NCBI GenBank assembly: GCA_037178675.1
Contig: JAYMGJ010000233.1
Location: 26,893 to 90,892 of the forward strand
Source: Scleroderma bovista
Taxonomy: Eukaryota; Basidiomycota; Agaricomycetes; Boletales; Sclerodermataceae
Reading direction: 5' to 3'
DNA: 64,000 nucleotides
Positions 24,311-36,000 of the stretch are shown piece by piece. The position numbers and the translations under genes were made by a program. The notes under the pieces are model-generated. The model searched no databases and had not been told where the DNA came from. It worked only from the letters and a program-made list of their open reading frames with translations. Every line of letters starts with the position of its first letter. Position 1 is the stretch's first letter.

Positions 24311-25020
24311 ATTCTGCAATGTGTATCCATTTTGGGTCTGACCCAGTTTTGCAATGGTTGACAACTTTTTTGCTCAACAGGCCTGACCCAGTTTTGCAGT
24401 ACTTGACAACTTTGTTTCTCAACAGGCCTGACCCAGTTCTGCAATGTCAGCCTGACCCAGTTTTGCAATGCTTGACAACTATTTCCTCAACAGGCCTGAC
24501 CCAGTTCTGCAATGTCAGCCTGGCCCAGTTTTGCAATGCTTGACAACTTTTTCCTCAACAGGCCTGACCCAGTTCTGCAATGTCAGCCTGACCCAGTTTT
24601 GCAATGCTTGACAACTTTTTTTCTCAACAGGCCTGATCCAGTTCTGCAATGTATATACAATGTCAGCCTGACCCAGTTTTGCAATGCTTGACAATTTTTT
24701 CCTCAAAAGGCCTGACCCCATTCTGCCATGTCAGCCTGACCCAGTTTTGCAGTAATTGACAACTTTTTTCTCAACAGGCCTGACCCAGTTTTGCAATGTA
24801 TCTACAACATCGGCCAGTCCCAGCTTTGCAACACTTGTCAATTTTTTTGTTCAACAGGCCTGACCTAGTTTTACAATGCTCCCACCAGTCCCAGTTCTGC
24901 AATTTTTATCAAACATCAGCCCATCCCAGTTTTGCAGTGATTAATGTCCCTCAGGCCTGTACTAGATTTGCAATAATAGAAAACATTGGCCTGGCCCAGT
25001 TCTGCGAGCATCGGCCGGCG
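24311..25020. repeat. Satellite array 1, right arm
   Basis: Inverted counterpart of 18170-19085, shorter by about three units. Confidence 0.9.
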
Positions 25021-25105
25021 TCGGCTAGTCCCACCTTTACAGGCAAATGTACATGTCCGATGACCCACTTTTGCGAGGGTTTGTGACTGAACTACCTGTC
25101 TAAAC

Positions 25106-27141
25106 TTGAGCCAAAAAGCGAACAACATACCTTTGTGGGGTTTGCGGATGGCCCCAAGGCAGTGAGATACTACAACAAAAGGACGCACCAAGTGTGCGTG
25201 TTCCACAATTATCGTTTTCCAAATTTGGAAACTTCTACTCACCCTGTTGCCAGTCATGAGCCGCTTGTACCATGCGTGTCGAGCGAGGGGGAGAGAGAGA
25301 CCATACCACCAGTAAATGAACATGAGAATATGGATCATATAAATAAAGAAGCAGGTATTGGTCATAAACGAAAAATTGGGAATAACGAAGAAAATAGCAC
25401 TATAAGGCGTAGTAAACGACCAAAGTCTACACATGACTACAGATTACTTGACGATCCATGGGTAGATGACGACGAACTAAGTATGTTATCTGCTAATAGA
25501 GTGTACACTACATATTGTGACACTCCTATTGCGCCCGATAATCCAAAGTCCCTAGCTGAAGCTCGGAGATCTCCTGAATGGCCTGATTGGGAAAAGGCTG
25601 TACAAGCCGAACTCAATCAATTACATAAAATGGGTACCTGGATACTGGTAAACCCTCCGAAAGAGCGTACACCCATATCTAATAAATGGGTACTCAATAA
25701 GAAATATGATAAAGAGGGCAATTTATTGAAATTTAAGGCATGTTTGGTAGCCAAAGGCTATTCTCAGATGCCAGGTATGGATTATACAGATACATTTGCT
25801 CCAGTAGTAAGACTGGAAACTATTCGTACCTTATTAGCTCTTGCCCTATCAGAGAATTGGGAGATCCAACAGATGGATGTTAAGGGGGCTTATTTAAACG
25901 GTAAAATAAAAGAAGAATTATATATGAATCAGCCCGAAGGATATGATGATGGCTCAGGCCATGTTTGCCGTTTAATAAAATCCTTATATGGATTAAAACA
26001 AGCAGGGCGTGAATGGAACCTTGAATTTAATCAACAGTTGGAGTCTCATGGCTGGACACCTTCCATGGTAGATCCATGTGCTTACTCCCAACATAAAACA
26101 GAAGGGATTGAGATCATTACTGTATGGGTCGATGACCTACTCCTTTTTGCTAGCAATCCAGCACTCATGAAAGATCTAAAACATGAGTTACAATCTACCT
26201 TTGAGATTACTGATCTTGGAGAACCTTCCAAAATTGTAGGCATCGAAATTGATCGCGATCGAACTAATAATACTTTAGTAATTTCTCAGAAACAATTTCT
26301 GGGAATGATCCTCCAAAAACAGGGTATGGCAGATGCTAACTCTGTGGGCATGCCTATGGATCCTAATATAAAACTCAATCCTTCTGAAGGGGAGTCAGAG
26401 GGTTATCAGCAAGGGAATTGCCCTAAAAGTTTTGCATCCGATTATCAGCAGGAGAATTTCTCCAAAAGTTTTGCATCTTTGATTGGCTCATTAATGTATT
26501 TAGCTGTGGCTACTAGGCCTGATATAGCATATGCTGTCTACAGATTGGGTTCATTTATGGCTAATCCCAATATGTCCCACTGGACAGCAGCTAAATGTAT
26601 TTTACGTTATCTCTCAGGAACCAAAGACTATGGTATAACCTATAGGGTTAGTAGGCCTGAACCTGGAGAGAATCACTTTCTAGGATATTCAGATGCCAGT
26701 TATGCTAATAATGATGATCTTACCTCTGTCTCTGGGTATGTATTTCTTATGAATGGGGGAGCTATTTCTTGGGGATCTAAGAAGCAGACTGATGTTGCTC
26801 TATCCTCAACTGAATCAGAATATATTGCCTTAGCAGATGCAACCAGAGAAGCAGTCTGGTTATGTAATCTGTTAAAGGGGTTGGAATTTAACCAACCAAA
26901 ACCCATTTTAATTTATGGTGATAATAGTGGCTCTTTGGCTATAGCCAAAAATCCCCAATATCATAAAAGAACTAAGCATTTTGATACAAGGAATCATTAT
27001 ATTAGGCAGAAGATAAAAGAAGGCATAATAGAGGTAAAATATTGTCCTACTGCTAACATGACAGCAGATATATTTACTAAACCTCTACCTAAGCCAAAAC
27101 ATCAGTTACACTCAGCAGAATTAGGGCTGACCCCTCTTTGA
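25106..27141 (+). CDS. Copia reverse transcriptase / RNase H (second part of pol)
   Basis: The frame resumes with SKLEPKSEQHTFVGFAD just after the foldback, then the linker with KRPKSTHDYRL. Reverse transcriptase motifs are WVLNKKYDKEG, QMDVKGAYLNGKIKEELYM, SLYGLKQAGREW and the catalytic YxDD-equivalent VWVDDLLLFA. RNase H has YSDASYANNDD, SSTESEYIALADATREAVW and YGDNSGSLAIAKNP, and the end is DIFTKPLPKPKHQ. The stop TGA at 27139-27141 lies eight bases before the 3' LTR. No internal stop is seen, so this half is intact although separated from its start. Confidence 0.93.
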
Positions 27142-27148
27142 AGGGGAG

Positions 27149-27360
27149 TGTTGAGTCGTAGTGAGGCTGCGGCAACTCGGCGTCAGCCACAATGATGACA
27201 AGTATGATATCATAGTCAATACATAGTATAAATATATAGCTCCGACAAATAGGAGATGACCTTCTGCGCCCTCGTTCCTTGACTGCTTACTCTGAGTGCC
27301 TCGCCTTACGTCTCCGCTGCGCACCGCTCTCGCGCACTACGTCCGCTCGTAGCCTTCATA
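27149..27360 (+). repeat. 3' LTR of the copia element
   Basis: 212 bp, same ends as the 5' LTR and about 98.6 percent identical by eye. Confidence 0.93.
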
Positions 27361-27365
27361 GGGGG

Positions 27366-28165
27366 CACAGCTGGCTGGGTAGGCCATTGAAAAGACAACA
27401 AAGTGTTTGGGTGGCTGCTCCCTCAGATGAGGTGCATTCGACCCAGGGGCTTCTGGAGGTCTGGAAAGAGCTCCCAGGGACTGGAAAGACTAGAGGAAAC
27501 AGGGAGAGTAGTGGTGTTCAGTCACTCCAGGACTGAGCTCAAACATATACAGAGGAAAGAGGGAGATTGCTTAGTAAGCTAGTACAAGCCTACATAAGCT
27601 AAGGAAGAGAGTCCAGTGTCAGTACTACTATCAGCAACTCTACACACCTAGAGACAGGACAGTCTCTACACCATTTGGGTTTGAGGGGGGGGGGGGGGAG
27701 GGGAGCCTGGGGGTGAGCCTGCTGGGCATGGAGGTGCAGCAGCATGTTATTCTGATAGATTTTGATGTAGGTGGGCAGAACCCAACCCGATGTCGGATCA
27801 AGGGCCTGAGGGGCCAGCTGGGACTTGAAAGAATGGAGAATGGAGACAATCCATTGGATTGCCTTGGGACTGTCCTTCCCACAGGAGGTCAGAACAGTGG
27901 GGACAGAGAAGGTTTTGCCCCCATTGGGGCCAGCCTTGGTGGTCCAGGACCAGCAAGGCAGATGTGAAGCAACATAGCTGAGTACCGAGCAGGATACAGC
28001 AGGGGGGGCAAAGTGGGCCTTGGATGTGCCCTTGGGGAAGGAGTGAAATCTCTTTCCCACCTCAGAGAGGAGGATCAAGCATGGGGATGATGTGGAACAT
28101 TGGTGTTTGGGCTGGGGGGGTGACTTTCCCATGGGGGAAGGTGGTGGTTGAGGAACAAGAGGCAT
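27366..28165 (-). pseudogene. Degenerate proline-rich reading frame, right part
   Basis: Minus-strand frame of 188 codons (27599-28165) with FAPPAVSCSVLSYVASHLP and HLHAQQAHPQAPLPPPPL. It belongs with 14931-15523 across the copia insertion. A run of 17 G with one interruption (27679-27697) lies inside it. I do not recognise the family; it is probably an old mobile-element gene. Confidence 0.4.
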
Positions 28166-28384
28166 TACCAGTACTTATTTATGTCATCTTGTGGACAATA
28201 AAAATGAAATTATTCATTTTATTAATCAATACTTGATTATGAATCCATTTTCAAGCATATGAACCAGGGAGATCTAAAGGTCACATTATCATTCATGCTA
28301 TTATAGCAGTCAGCAGTTCTCTATGTGGATGAAATGTTCAATCTTACATCATGGTACATCTTATGGATTTGTTTTTTTGCATGA

Positions 28385-28640
28385 CAATGAGATGTCCCAT
28401 GACAGCCCCAAAGCTATTATGGGACATCCCACTTGTCTTCTTGCCTGACAATGGGATGTCCCATGGCAGCCCCGAAGCTATTATGGGACATCCCACTGGT
28501 CTTCCTACCTGACAGTGGGATGTCCCATGACAGCCCTCAAAGCTATTATGGGACATCCTACTGGTCTTCTTGCCTGACAATGGGATGTCCCATGACAGCC
28601 CCAAAAGCTATTATGGAAGATCCCATGATAACCCCCAAAT
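28385..28640. repeat. Tandem array, about 64-bp unit, four copies
   Basis: Each unit has GGGATGTCCCATGACAGCCC, AGCTATTATGGGACATCCCA, then CTTCTTGCCTGACAAT. GGGATGTCCCAT and ATGGGACATCCC inside each unit are inverted, so every unit can form a hairpin. Confidence 0.85.
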
Positions 28641-28903
28641 CTATTATGGAAAATCCCATTGGTGCCAATGAGGCATATTTCATCAAAACCTTCAAACCTA
28701 TTACAAGACACCCCAGTGACTACTTTTTATGTAAATAGCACATCTCATTATAGGCTTGAAACTGTTATAGTATATAATCTTCATAAAAAATTCATATCAG
28801 ACAATCAGTCACAGATAAATCCTTAATCCAGTTTATATGTTATTTGTATTGAAAAAAACAAGGTTCATTTCTATAACAATCTTTTACAACAATTAATATA
28901 TAA

Positions 28904-29700
28904 CTATCTACATACTCTTTTGCTTGGAGATGATTGAGGATCCATGTCCAATACATCATCCTCCCATTGCTCTATCCATGTAATTCCTTCCTCCAGACCA
29001 TCTCCAATCTGATGACGATATTCATCAGCAAGAGCAAATTCCTCAGCTGCATCCAATAATTCATCATCTATAGGGAGCTCTTCTCTCCCATTCTCAGAAT
29101 CTATATCATCTATAGTTTCCTCCTCAATGTCAACAACATGCATAAAAGGAAAAATGCAAGTTGCTTTATGAAGATCCTCAGCACTAACACCCCATATCTC
29201 ATCAGGATGTGATGGCATTTCACTCAGCTTCATCTGCCATGCAAGACAAAGGCTTGCTAGCATAGAGCTTTGACAACCCAATTCATATTTGAGATCTTCA
29301 TCTGTACATAAATGTTAGCATTGAATAGTAGTGTCTGATAATATTGCTTACCAGCATTCAACTTTGCTTTCTGGAGCCGACTCCACTCCTCAGCAAACCA
29401 CTCCACTAGTGCTTTTCTTTCTTGTAGCAAACAGATCTCTTCCTCCTCACAACGCCTCAGCTCCAGAAGAGATTTAATCCCTAGGCGAACCTTTTCATCA
29501 GCCAACCAGGCTGGTGGTAAGCCACCAATGCTGTCTCCTAGTCCAACATCCTGCCAAATATCATCATCAACATCTAGTTTGAATAATATAAACTTTGTTG
29601 TTGAATGAAGATGGTTACAGAACTCATTCCAAGCAAGAGAATGTGCAGTGTTTAAAGAAAATACCAAACTATGTGGTAAGCAAGAATGAAAAAAATGTAT
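28904..29700 (-). pseudogene. KDZ-type transposase, C-terminal fragment
   Basis: Two exons joined by an intron of about 50 nt. The first has LPHSLVFSLNTAHSLAW, DDDIWQDVGLGD, PPAWLADEKVRLGIKSLLEL, RCEEEE and LVEWFAEEW. The second has YELGCQSSMLASLCLAW, followed by an acidic tail and a stop at 28904. This order matches the C-terminal region of KDZ transposases of agaricomycetes. The catalytic core is absent; the fragment begins at the inner edge of the right inverted repeat, which itself reads open. A shorter decayed copy lies in the left end (11742 to about 11870). Confidence 0.7.
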
Positions 29701-29902
29701 AAGGACCCCTGACACCACAAGCAAGCATGGGCCATCCCATATGGCATGGACCAGCCCTGGGATGGGATTATAAAAACAATGGCCCATCCCAGGAGGGAAG
29801 CAGACCTTCCCTGGGATGACCATGGTTTTATAGGCTATTTGGCTGAATTGTGATACTAAATTATTCAGGCTAAATGCTTATCAAAAGTGGTTACCTGAAG
29901 TG
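29690..29902 (-). repeat. Right terminal inverted repeat of the 18.8-kb element
   Basis: Inverted match to 11102-11318, ends CCTGAAGTG followed by the target duplication ATAGAGT. Confidence 0.85.
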
Positions 29903-29924
29903 ATAGAGTAGATGACAGACATAC

Positions 29925-30885
29925 CAGAGCAAATATTGGATCATTTCAAAGAGCAACTGTACACTTGATGTTCGGAAAAGTTTTGTCCCAAAGCCTTTGA
30001 GCATATGCAACATGTCCTACATTAGGAAGCTTCCACGGACTGTCAAGAGAAGCAAAATAAAAGATCCAGCATGCCATAAGCAGGTCACAAAATGGTCCCA
30101 TAGTGTGTGGAAGTCCTGGAAGATCTTCATTGCGGAACCTACATGCTTTCTGTCGGGATTTACGGTGTGGCTCGCAAGGCTCACTTGTGTCACTTTCAAC
30201 GTCCTCATCCTCATCTTCTTCCACTGCATGGCCACCATGGTCTTGCATAACACTCCAACCACCAGATACCTGTGATTGAGACAGGCCAGCATGTTGAGTG
30301 CCTGGTTGTCCCATACTCGGAACCTTGCGGGTCAATGGACAAGCAACTACATTGACAGTTGGCTATAAAAGAGTCATCAGTAAGCATAACTGTGTAGAAT
30401 ACAACTCACTTTCAAAGGGCCCCCAGGACCCTTCTTAAATGCCCTTGCATTAAGTGCATGACCTACTGGATGTACTGCAGCCTGAAAGTGTCAGAACCAT
30501 CAGAGTCAGATATATCATTGCACCCCACATCAGGTCGTATGCTAGTATCTCTGTCTTGCTCATAACTGTCGGGGTTCTCATGTCTGGCCAGGTCCTCGGA
30601 TCTGTTTTCATCTCCACCTCGACCTCTATGCTCATTGTAGCCGGGTCTTCTATCAGCGTCACCATCCATGGCCATGTTCTTGGTATGGCATTCACGGTCA
30701 TGCTTGTATTCAGAGCCTTCATGCCATGCGTCCATGTCTACATCACCATCACCATGCGTGTGTGTCATGCTGCTGCATGCGTTCGCAGGGACCGAGCTTT
30801 GATGGAGTGGTTTCTGCCTCAAGTGCAAAAGTGGCAATGTAGGCTCACTGATTGGGGTAAGATGAAATGCTGAGGGGCAAGGCAA
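29925..30885 (-). pseudogene. DUF6532-like protein, N-terminal half (split gene)
   Basis: Exons encode a long charged, disordered N-terminus (30463-30885, rich in D, R and H), a joining block KKGPGGPLK, then PTVNVVACPLTRKVPSMGQP and the DUF6532 start ACRFRNEDLPGLPHTM ... FASLDSPWKLPNVGHVAY and WDKTFPNIKCTVAL. A TGA at 29946-29948 sits where an arginine would fit, and NDPIFAL continues beyond it to a GTATGT donor at 29924. The acceptor and C-terminal half lie at 11071 and below. The start codon is uncertain; 30885 is the outer limit of the open frame. Function unknown; broken by both the stop and the insertion. Confidence 0.72.
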
Positions 30886-31320
30886 TGATGGATTACATGC
30901 AGCACATGTGCTGTCATTGAGTGAGACTTGGGCATGTACATCATTGGTATCATCCCCATCACCAAGTCCCCCATGAGAATGCTTGTAACCTTTGTAATGG
31001 AAATTAGTTCTATGTACGTGTGGAATCCATTTGTATCAGGCTTACCTGCAAGAAGCTCACCACTGTGAGTCAAAGTGTGGGTTTAGGTCAAAACAACAAC
31101 CCAACCATAACACCAACAAAGGACTATGAAAATTGCGAGTGGTGGTTTACCTCTGCAGTGTCCAGAGAGGATATGCTGAGGAGGGGGAAAGGGGATCTAC
31201 ACCAACAGGGTGATGCAGACGGTGATGCAGGATACTCCTGGGGTACAGGAGTAATAGAAGACGAAGGGGATAGGGGTCTGGACTCTTCCTAAAGCCTAGG
31301 AAGTGTCAAAGCGGGGATTG
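30886..31320. other. Stretch upstream of the DUF6532 gene
   Basis: No convincing coding sequence. It probably holds the promoter or further 5' exons of the DUF6532 gene; short frames on both strands have no recognisable motif. Confidence 0.35.
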
Positions 31321-32560
31321 GGTTGACTGAGACTGAAACAGCGATACTACACGTAGAGATTGGTGCAGCAAGGGGACAAGGGGGCTCCTGACGTCCAGAA
31401 GCAATGAGAGATGAAGGATTGACTGGCTAGACTCCGCTTGAGCCTAGAGAAATACTTGGACTTGAATAGATTGAATAAACTTCAGATATCAGAGCCTTTA
31501 GATTTTCACTGAAGCCTACAAGACTCAAAGAGCTGAGGGGATACTGACTGAGAGAGTCTGAGAGAGGGATAATTTCATGCAATTGGGTCCTTCTTCACTG
31601 AGCTGAGCCCAGGGGTTTAAATACATGGGGGGGCACAGCATTAAAGTACAAAAAGAGAAGGGAGTAAGCAGAATTTGTCAAGGATTGGTAAGGGATTGGT
31701 AAGAGCTTTGTAAGGGGTTTGTAAGCGATCAGTAAGCAAGGGATAAGCAGGAATGAGTAAGCATAGGGAGCATGAATAAGCTGCTGAGTAAAGGAATGAG
31801 TAAGCTGCATGACAAGATTGATTGGTAAGGGAGTGAGTCATCAGCTGAGTAATATACCAAAAATGTGAAAGGGATAGAGTAATACTGATGACAAGAGAGC
31901 ATCAGTAAGTAAGGGATGAGTCACTGCACAGCAGAAGGAGTCATTGATGCACAGCCTAAGAAGTTTGATGGGGGGCTGTGTACCATCAGGAATTTGATGG
32001 GACAACAATGGGGAAGATCTGAGATTAATAGGGGGATTGATCCGAGACAAAACAGCCACAAGAAGGGTACCAGGGGTCCAGAGGTCTTTTGGGGGGTCAG
32101 CATACACTAAGGTATAGTGCATGTGTTCTAGTGCCGCTGAAGCGCAACCATGGGCTCCCTTGACGAGCTCTCTTCTGGGAAAGAACGAGAGAGGGTTCTT
32201 CTTCCTAATAGCACTCTAAAGTGGGGGTATAACTGTCATGGTGCTGGGGGACGTCGTCTGAAAGTGGGGAAGCAGATAGAGTATTGAATTCAATGCATCC
32301 AGGGAAGCAAGACAAACAACAGAGGAAGATGGACATGGAAAGTATCTGGGAGGAAGGGACCATAGGCTGAGGGCTTTTCAAGCTTGACAATAGACCTAAG
32401 ATGACCAAAGTACGTTCTTGACGCAGGACTGATGAGGAGAATGTGCTGACCAAGAACGAGAGGGACTGAGGGAGTGGACCATTGCTAGGTATGTAAACTG
32501 CAATGTACCTTTCTGTCCCAATGACTTAGGTCTTTGAACAGATTGCGAAGGAGGCAGTTT
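31321..32560 (-). repeat. LTR-like retroelement remnant (minus orientation)
   Basis: Read on the minus strand it has CCCTCAGTCCCTCTCGTTC, a cluster of short direct repeats (CTTACCAATCCCTTACC type, 31670-31760), a TATTTAAA box at about 31615, and CTCTAGGCTCAAGCG near 31440. The same order occurs on the plus strand at 47295-48890. Long-terminal-repeat-like structure is inferred from the promoter-like middle; ends were not defined. A minus frame of 126 codons (32396-32776, MAPTTCPQNKGKHPG...) runs into it. Confidence 0.5.
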
Positions 32561-33009
32561 ATCCTGTGAGGGTGCAGGTGGCTGACGTGCTGTAGATTGT
32601 GTTTCCTTCTGTGTTGTATGTAGCTCCATTTCAAGTGCAGTGACCTCATTGACAATCATGTCATGCTCTAGCTTTGACTTTCCTTTTGCCCTAGTGGGTG
32701 ACTGAGTGAATTGTCGAGGTAGGTCTGGTAGCCCAGGATGCTTCCCTTTATTCTGTGGACAAGTGGTTGGTGCCATGAGCTGATGTGTTCATAGTATCAA
32801 GTAAAGTGAGAGAGGCGACAGGACCAAACTTTGAAGTCTTGGCTTGTTGCCACAACATCATTTTACCATGGACAAGCACACAAGCGTCACAAGCTGACTT
32901 AAGGTATGCTGTCACTACTACTACCAATGATACTAGTCCTCATTTAATGATCCCACATCTCATTGTGACAAACTTCATAAATCTGATGTCAATGTAATTA
33001 CTGTAGAAG
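32561..33009. other. Stretch between LTR-like remnant and Plavaka element
   Basis: Holds the 5' part of the 126-codon minus frame ending at 32396, a basic, glutamine- and proline-rich sequence without known domain. Otherwise nothing recognised. Confidence 0.35.
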
Positions 33010-36000
33010 AGCTTGGGCATAGTATCCAGACTTTGGAATCAGGGTAGCTTTACTACAATGGCCACAAGGGCTACAAGGCTTTCCACACAACCATACCAAC
33101 CACAAAGATATTACTGCACTGACCCAGTCAACTCTGACTGTCGAAAGGGCTTTATATCCTCAGCAGGATTGGCTCGTCATCATAGTGCTGTACATAAGCA
33201 TCACTACATACCCTCTTGACCTTGACAACATCAACAACCAAATGCAAGTTGTGAGGGGGAAGATGGAAATGATGACCCTCAAGGAGCATATTATATCAAG
33301 CATCCAGTTCTAGATGGTAGGTACTACTAGATTTATACTTTCTGGATTACCATTGTTTTGGTCCACTTACTAGTACCTTCTACTATTGATACTAGGCACA
33401 CCAGTTGATTCAAGTGGTGGTGATCTTCCAGAGGATGCTTCAGCTCCCCAACCTAATCCTCAACATAGAAGTCCATGGCATCCCTTTGAAAGTTGAGCTC
33501 ACTTTGAGCTTGCTGATTTTATTTTCTGTCAAAATGAGATGCCAGGTGCCCAGATAGATGAACTGATGCATATTTGGGCCAGTATGCCAGGCCATCATGA
33601 TGGCACACCCCCATTTTCCAATCATGAGCATTTATATAGCTCAATTGATGCTATTTCAGAGGGAGATGCCCCATGGACTTCTCTCTCCATGTAATCAGCT
33701 GAGGCTGGCACACTACCAGCTGATGATTCAAGTGTACCAAGCTGGAAGAAAGCAACATATGAAGTGGTCTTTCGTGATCCTCAAATACTACTTGATCATC
33801 AAATATCCAATCCTGACTTCAAGAGTCACATAGACTACTCCCAATGATTAGTGTTTGGGGAACAGGGACAACATGTCTGGTCTGATTTCATGACTGGAAA
33901 TTGGGCCTGGAGCCAATGTGTAAGCAAATCTTATATTGTTTTTATGCTCTTAATTAAAACTGATTCAAATGGATACTTAAAGAATGAACTTTCCAATGAC
34001 CCTGACAATCATGGAGCAATGTTTGTTCCCATTATTTTGGGTAGTGACAAAACTACAGTTTCTGTTGCAACTGGAAACAATGAATATTACCCAATTTATA
34101 TTTCCACAGGGAATGTGCACAATGGAATGAGATGTGCACATGGTGAAGCTGTAAGTTTACTAGGATTTCTTGCAATACCCAAGAGTAAGTTATTCTAGTT
34201 ATATTTTCTATTATATTTCATTAAAAAGACTGCTAATTAGTGGATAAAGAATTTGAATCTGATCCAGAGTTTCATAAATTCTGGAGGCACCTTTTTCATA
34301 CCTCTTTGGAAGCTATTTTTCATGCCATGTGTCCAGCAATGTCAAAGCCTCGAATAGTAAAATGTGCTGATGGCCATTATCGCAGAGCAATATATGGGCT
34401 TGGCCCTTATATTGCTGATTACCCTGAGCAAGTTTGTTGGCTTGTATAGTTCAGGGGGGGTGTTCAAAGTAAGCAGCTACTTATTAGTAATGGAACACTA
34501 GCTTGGTTTTACTGTTATCTGCTACTAGATGCACTGCTTACCGTGCTGATTTGGATAATGATCCTAATTCAATATCTCAGAATCATAAATATACTCAAGT
34601 TCTAATGGGTGCATTTGCATCTCATGTTTTGTGGAAAAAATATGGAATAGTGGATGATATATTGGTAAAATTTGGTTTGCTGATATGATAGCTCTAAGCT
34701 GACAGGACAAACTTTTGTTATAGCCCTTCACAGCTAGCTTTCCTTGTGCAAATATTCATGAGCTTATTGCTCCAGACATTCTGCATCAAATCATCAAGGG
34801 AACATTCAAGGATCATATTGTGGCTTGGGTAGAAGCATATTTGAAGAAGCACTATAAAAATGATTTTGAGGCTGTCCTAGCTAATATTGATCAACGGTAT
34901 GTTGAAATACACAATACACACCTTTTACTACTAACCTTAATATAGCATTGCAGCAGTACCACCCTTTCCAGGTCTTAGATGTTTTCCACAAGGTCGTGGA
35001 TTTGAACAATGGACAGGTAATGATTCCAAAGCTTTAATGAAGGTTGGTATCATATTACTATTATATTAGCTCTTTATGCTTACTGGGAGATTTGTATTAT
35101 AGGTTTATCTCCCAGCCATTGCAGGGTATGTACCTGATCAAATGGTATGAGCCCTTGCAGCCTTCATGGACTTTTGTTATATTGTCCATCAATCAAGTCT
35201 GGATGAGGCTGATTTGAATGCTCTTGATAATGCTCTCCAGCGGTTTGAAACAGAGCACACTATTTTTGAAACAGAGGAGATTCATCTAGATGGAATTTCC
35301 ATTCCTCGAATTCATTCCCTCCAACATTATCATGAGGCAATAGAGCTGTTTGGAGCCCCAAATGGTCTGTCCACCTCCATTGTGGAGTCCAAGCATATTC
35401 ATGCAGTCAAAAAACCTTATTGGAGATCAAATAAAAATGAGGAGTTGGGACAAGTGCTTTTGATCAATCAATGACTAGACAAACTAGTACAGTTTAAAGC
35501 AGAACGTCTTGCTGAAGGTAAGCCTATTGAAATTTAACAGTATACTACTATATATTTAATTGTACTATATTCAGGGCTTTTGGATAAACCACTTCTACCA
35601 CAAGGCAGTGAAGTTGTAGCTGAAGAAGATGGCAATCCTCGATTCAATTACTATGATGACACTTCTCTTCAGGAGGCAGAAGAGGATAGTGGTGAAAGAG
35701 TAAGTGCAATTGTGCAACTGGCACATAGACCATGTAAGTTTGGATACTTGTCTATGTACTATTGATGAGACATAATTTACTTTCTATATAGCACCCAGGA
35801 GACTTAGAACTTTGTCTGAGATGGGTCAAGGTGTTGGCCATCCTGAATTACCTGACCTTGTGGCAACATTCCTATTTCAACAAAGAAATCCTGGTGTTGA
35901 CATCCCTGATATCTCTAAATGTCCAAAAGTTGTTGACCCAGGGTATTCTTTTAGCTCAGCAATTGCAACTTTTTATGCTCCAAGTGACTTGTCTGGAGTG

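Larger units (their letters stand above)
18097..25096. mobile_element. 7.0-kb giant foldback element with satellite-filled arms
   Basis: Two inverted arms (18097 to about 21702, and about 21789 to 25096) flank an 86-bp spacer. Outer ends share TAGTTCAGTCA and CCCTCGCAAAAGTGGGTC in inverted orientation; the outermost 2-4 bases differ. The target duplication is TGTCTAAAC (18088-18096, 25097-25105), and removing one copy and the element restores the copia frame exactly. Each arm holds, from outside in, a 68-bp satellite, a longer satellite of about 120-bp units, and a ~830-bp non-repetitive core. Arms differ by scattered substitutions and array lengths. A 9-bp duplication with long inverted ends suggests a non-autonomous Mutator-like (foldback MULE) element; this is inference. 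No transposase is encoded. Confidence 0.9.
15524..27360 (+). mobile_element. Ty1/copia LTR retrotransposon interrupted by a foldback element
   Basis: Two 212-bp LTRs (15524-15735, 27149-27360) start TGTTGAGTCG and end TTCATA, and differ at about three positions. The target duplication is GGGGG (15519-15523, 27361-27365). A primer-binding-like GGTTATGAGCCC follows the left LTR, and the purine tract GAAGGGGAG precedes the right one. Gag-protease-integrase is encoded at 15819-18096 and reverse transcriptase-RNase H at 25106-27141, the Ty1/copia order. A 7.0-kb foldback splits the pol frame at 18097-25096, and one TGA at 17574 interrupts integrase. Without the foldback and one duplication the element is about 4.8 kb, a normal copia size. 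Confidence 0.95.
11102..29902. mobile_element. 18.8-kb terminal-inverted-repeat element with KDZ-type fragment
   Basis: Both ends start CACTTCAGG and are near-identical inverted copies for about 215 bp (11102-11318 and 29690-29902). The homology continues inward to about 11870 once a later MITE is skipped. The direct repeat ATAGAGT flanks the unit (11095-11101 and 29903-29909). The right end runs directly into a KDZ transposase C-terminal fragment, and the left end holds a shorter degenerate piece of the same coding sequence. The inside carries a Ty1/copia element with its own foldback insertion, at least two MITEs and degenerate sequence. KDZ elements (Kyakuja-Dileera-Zisupton) are agaricomycete DNA transposons; I recall target duplications of about 8 bp, so 7 bp may be one mismatch short. 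No full transposase is present. Confidence 0.7.

Noticed and set aside
18170..25020. CRISPR-like array or centromere-type satellite
   Set aside because: Units are contiguous without unique spacers, and the arrays are confined within an inserted element with target duplication.
18097..25096. Foldback as an assembly artefact (reverse-complement chimera)
   Set aside because: Arms differ in array length, local expansions and many substitutions, and a 9-bp target duplication flanks the unit in the copia gene. An artefact would give identical arms and no duplication.
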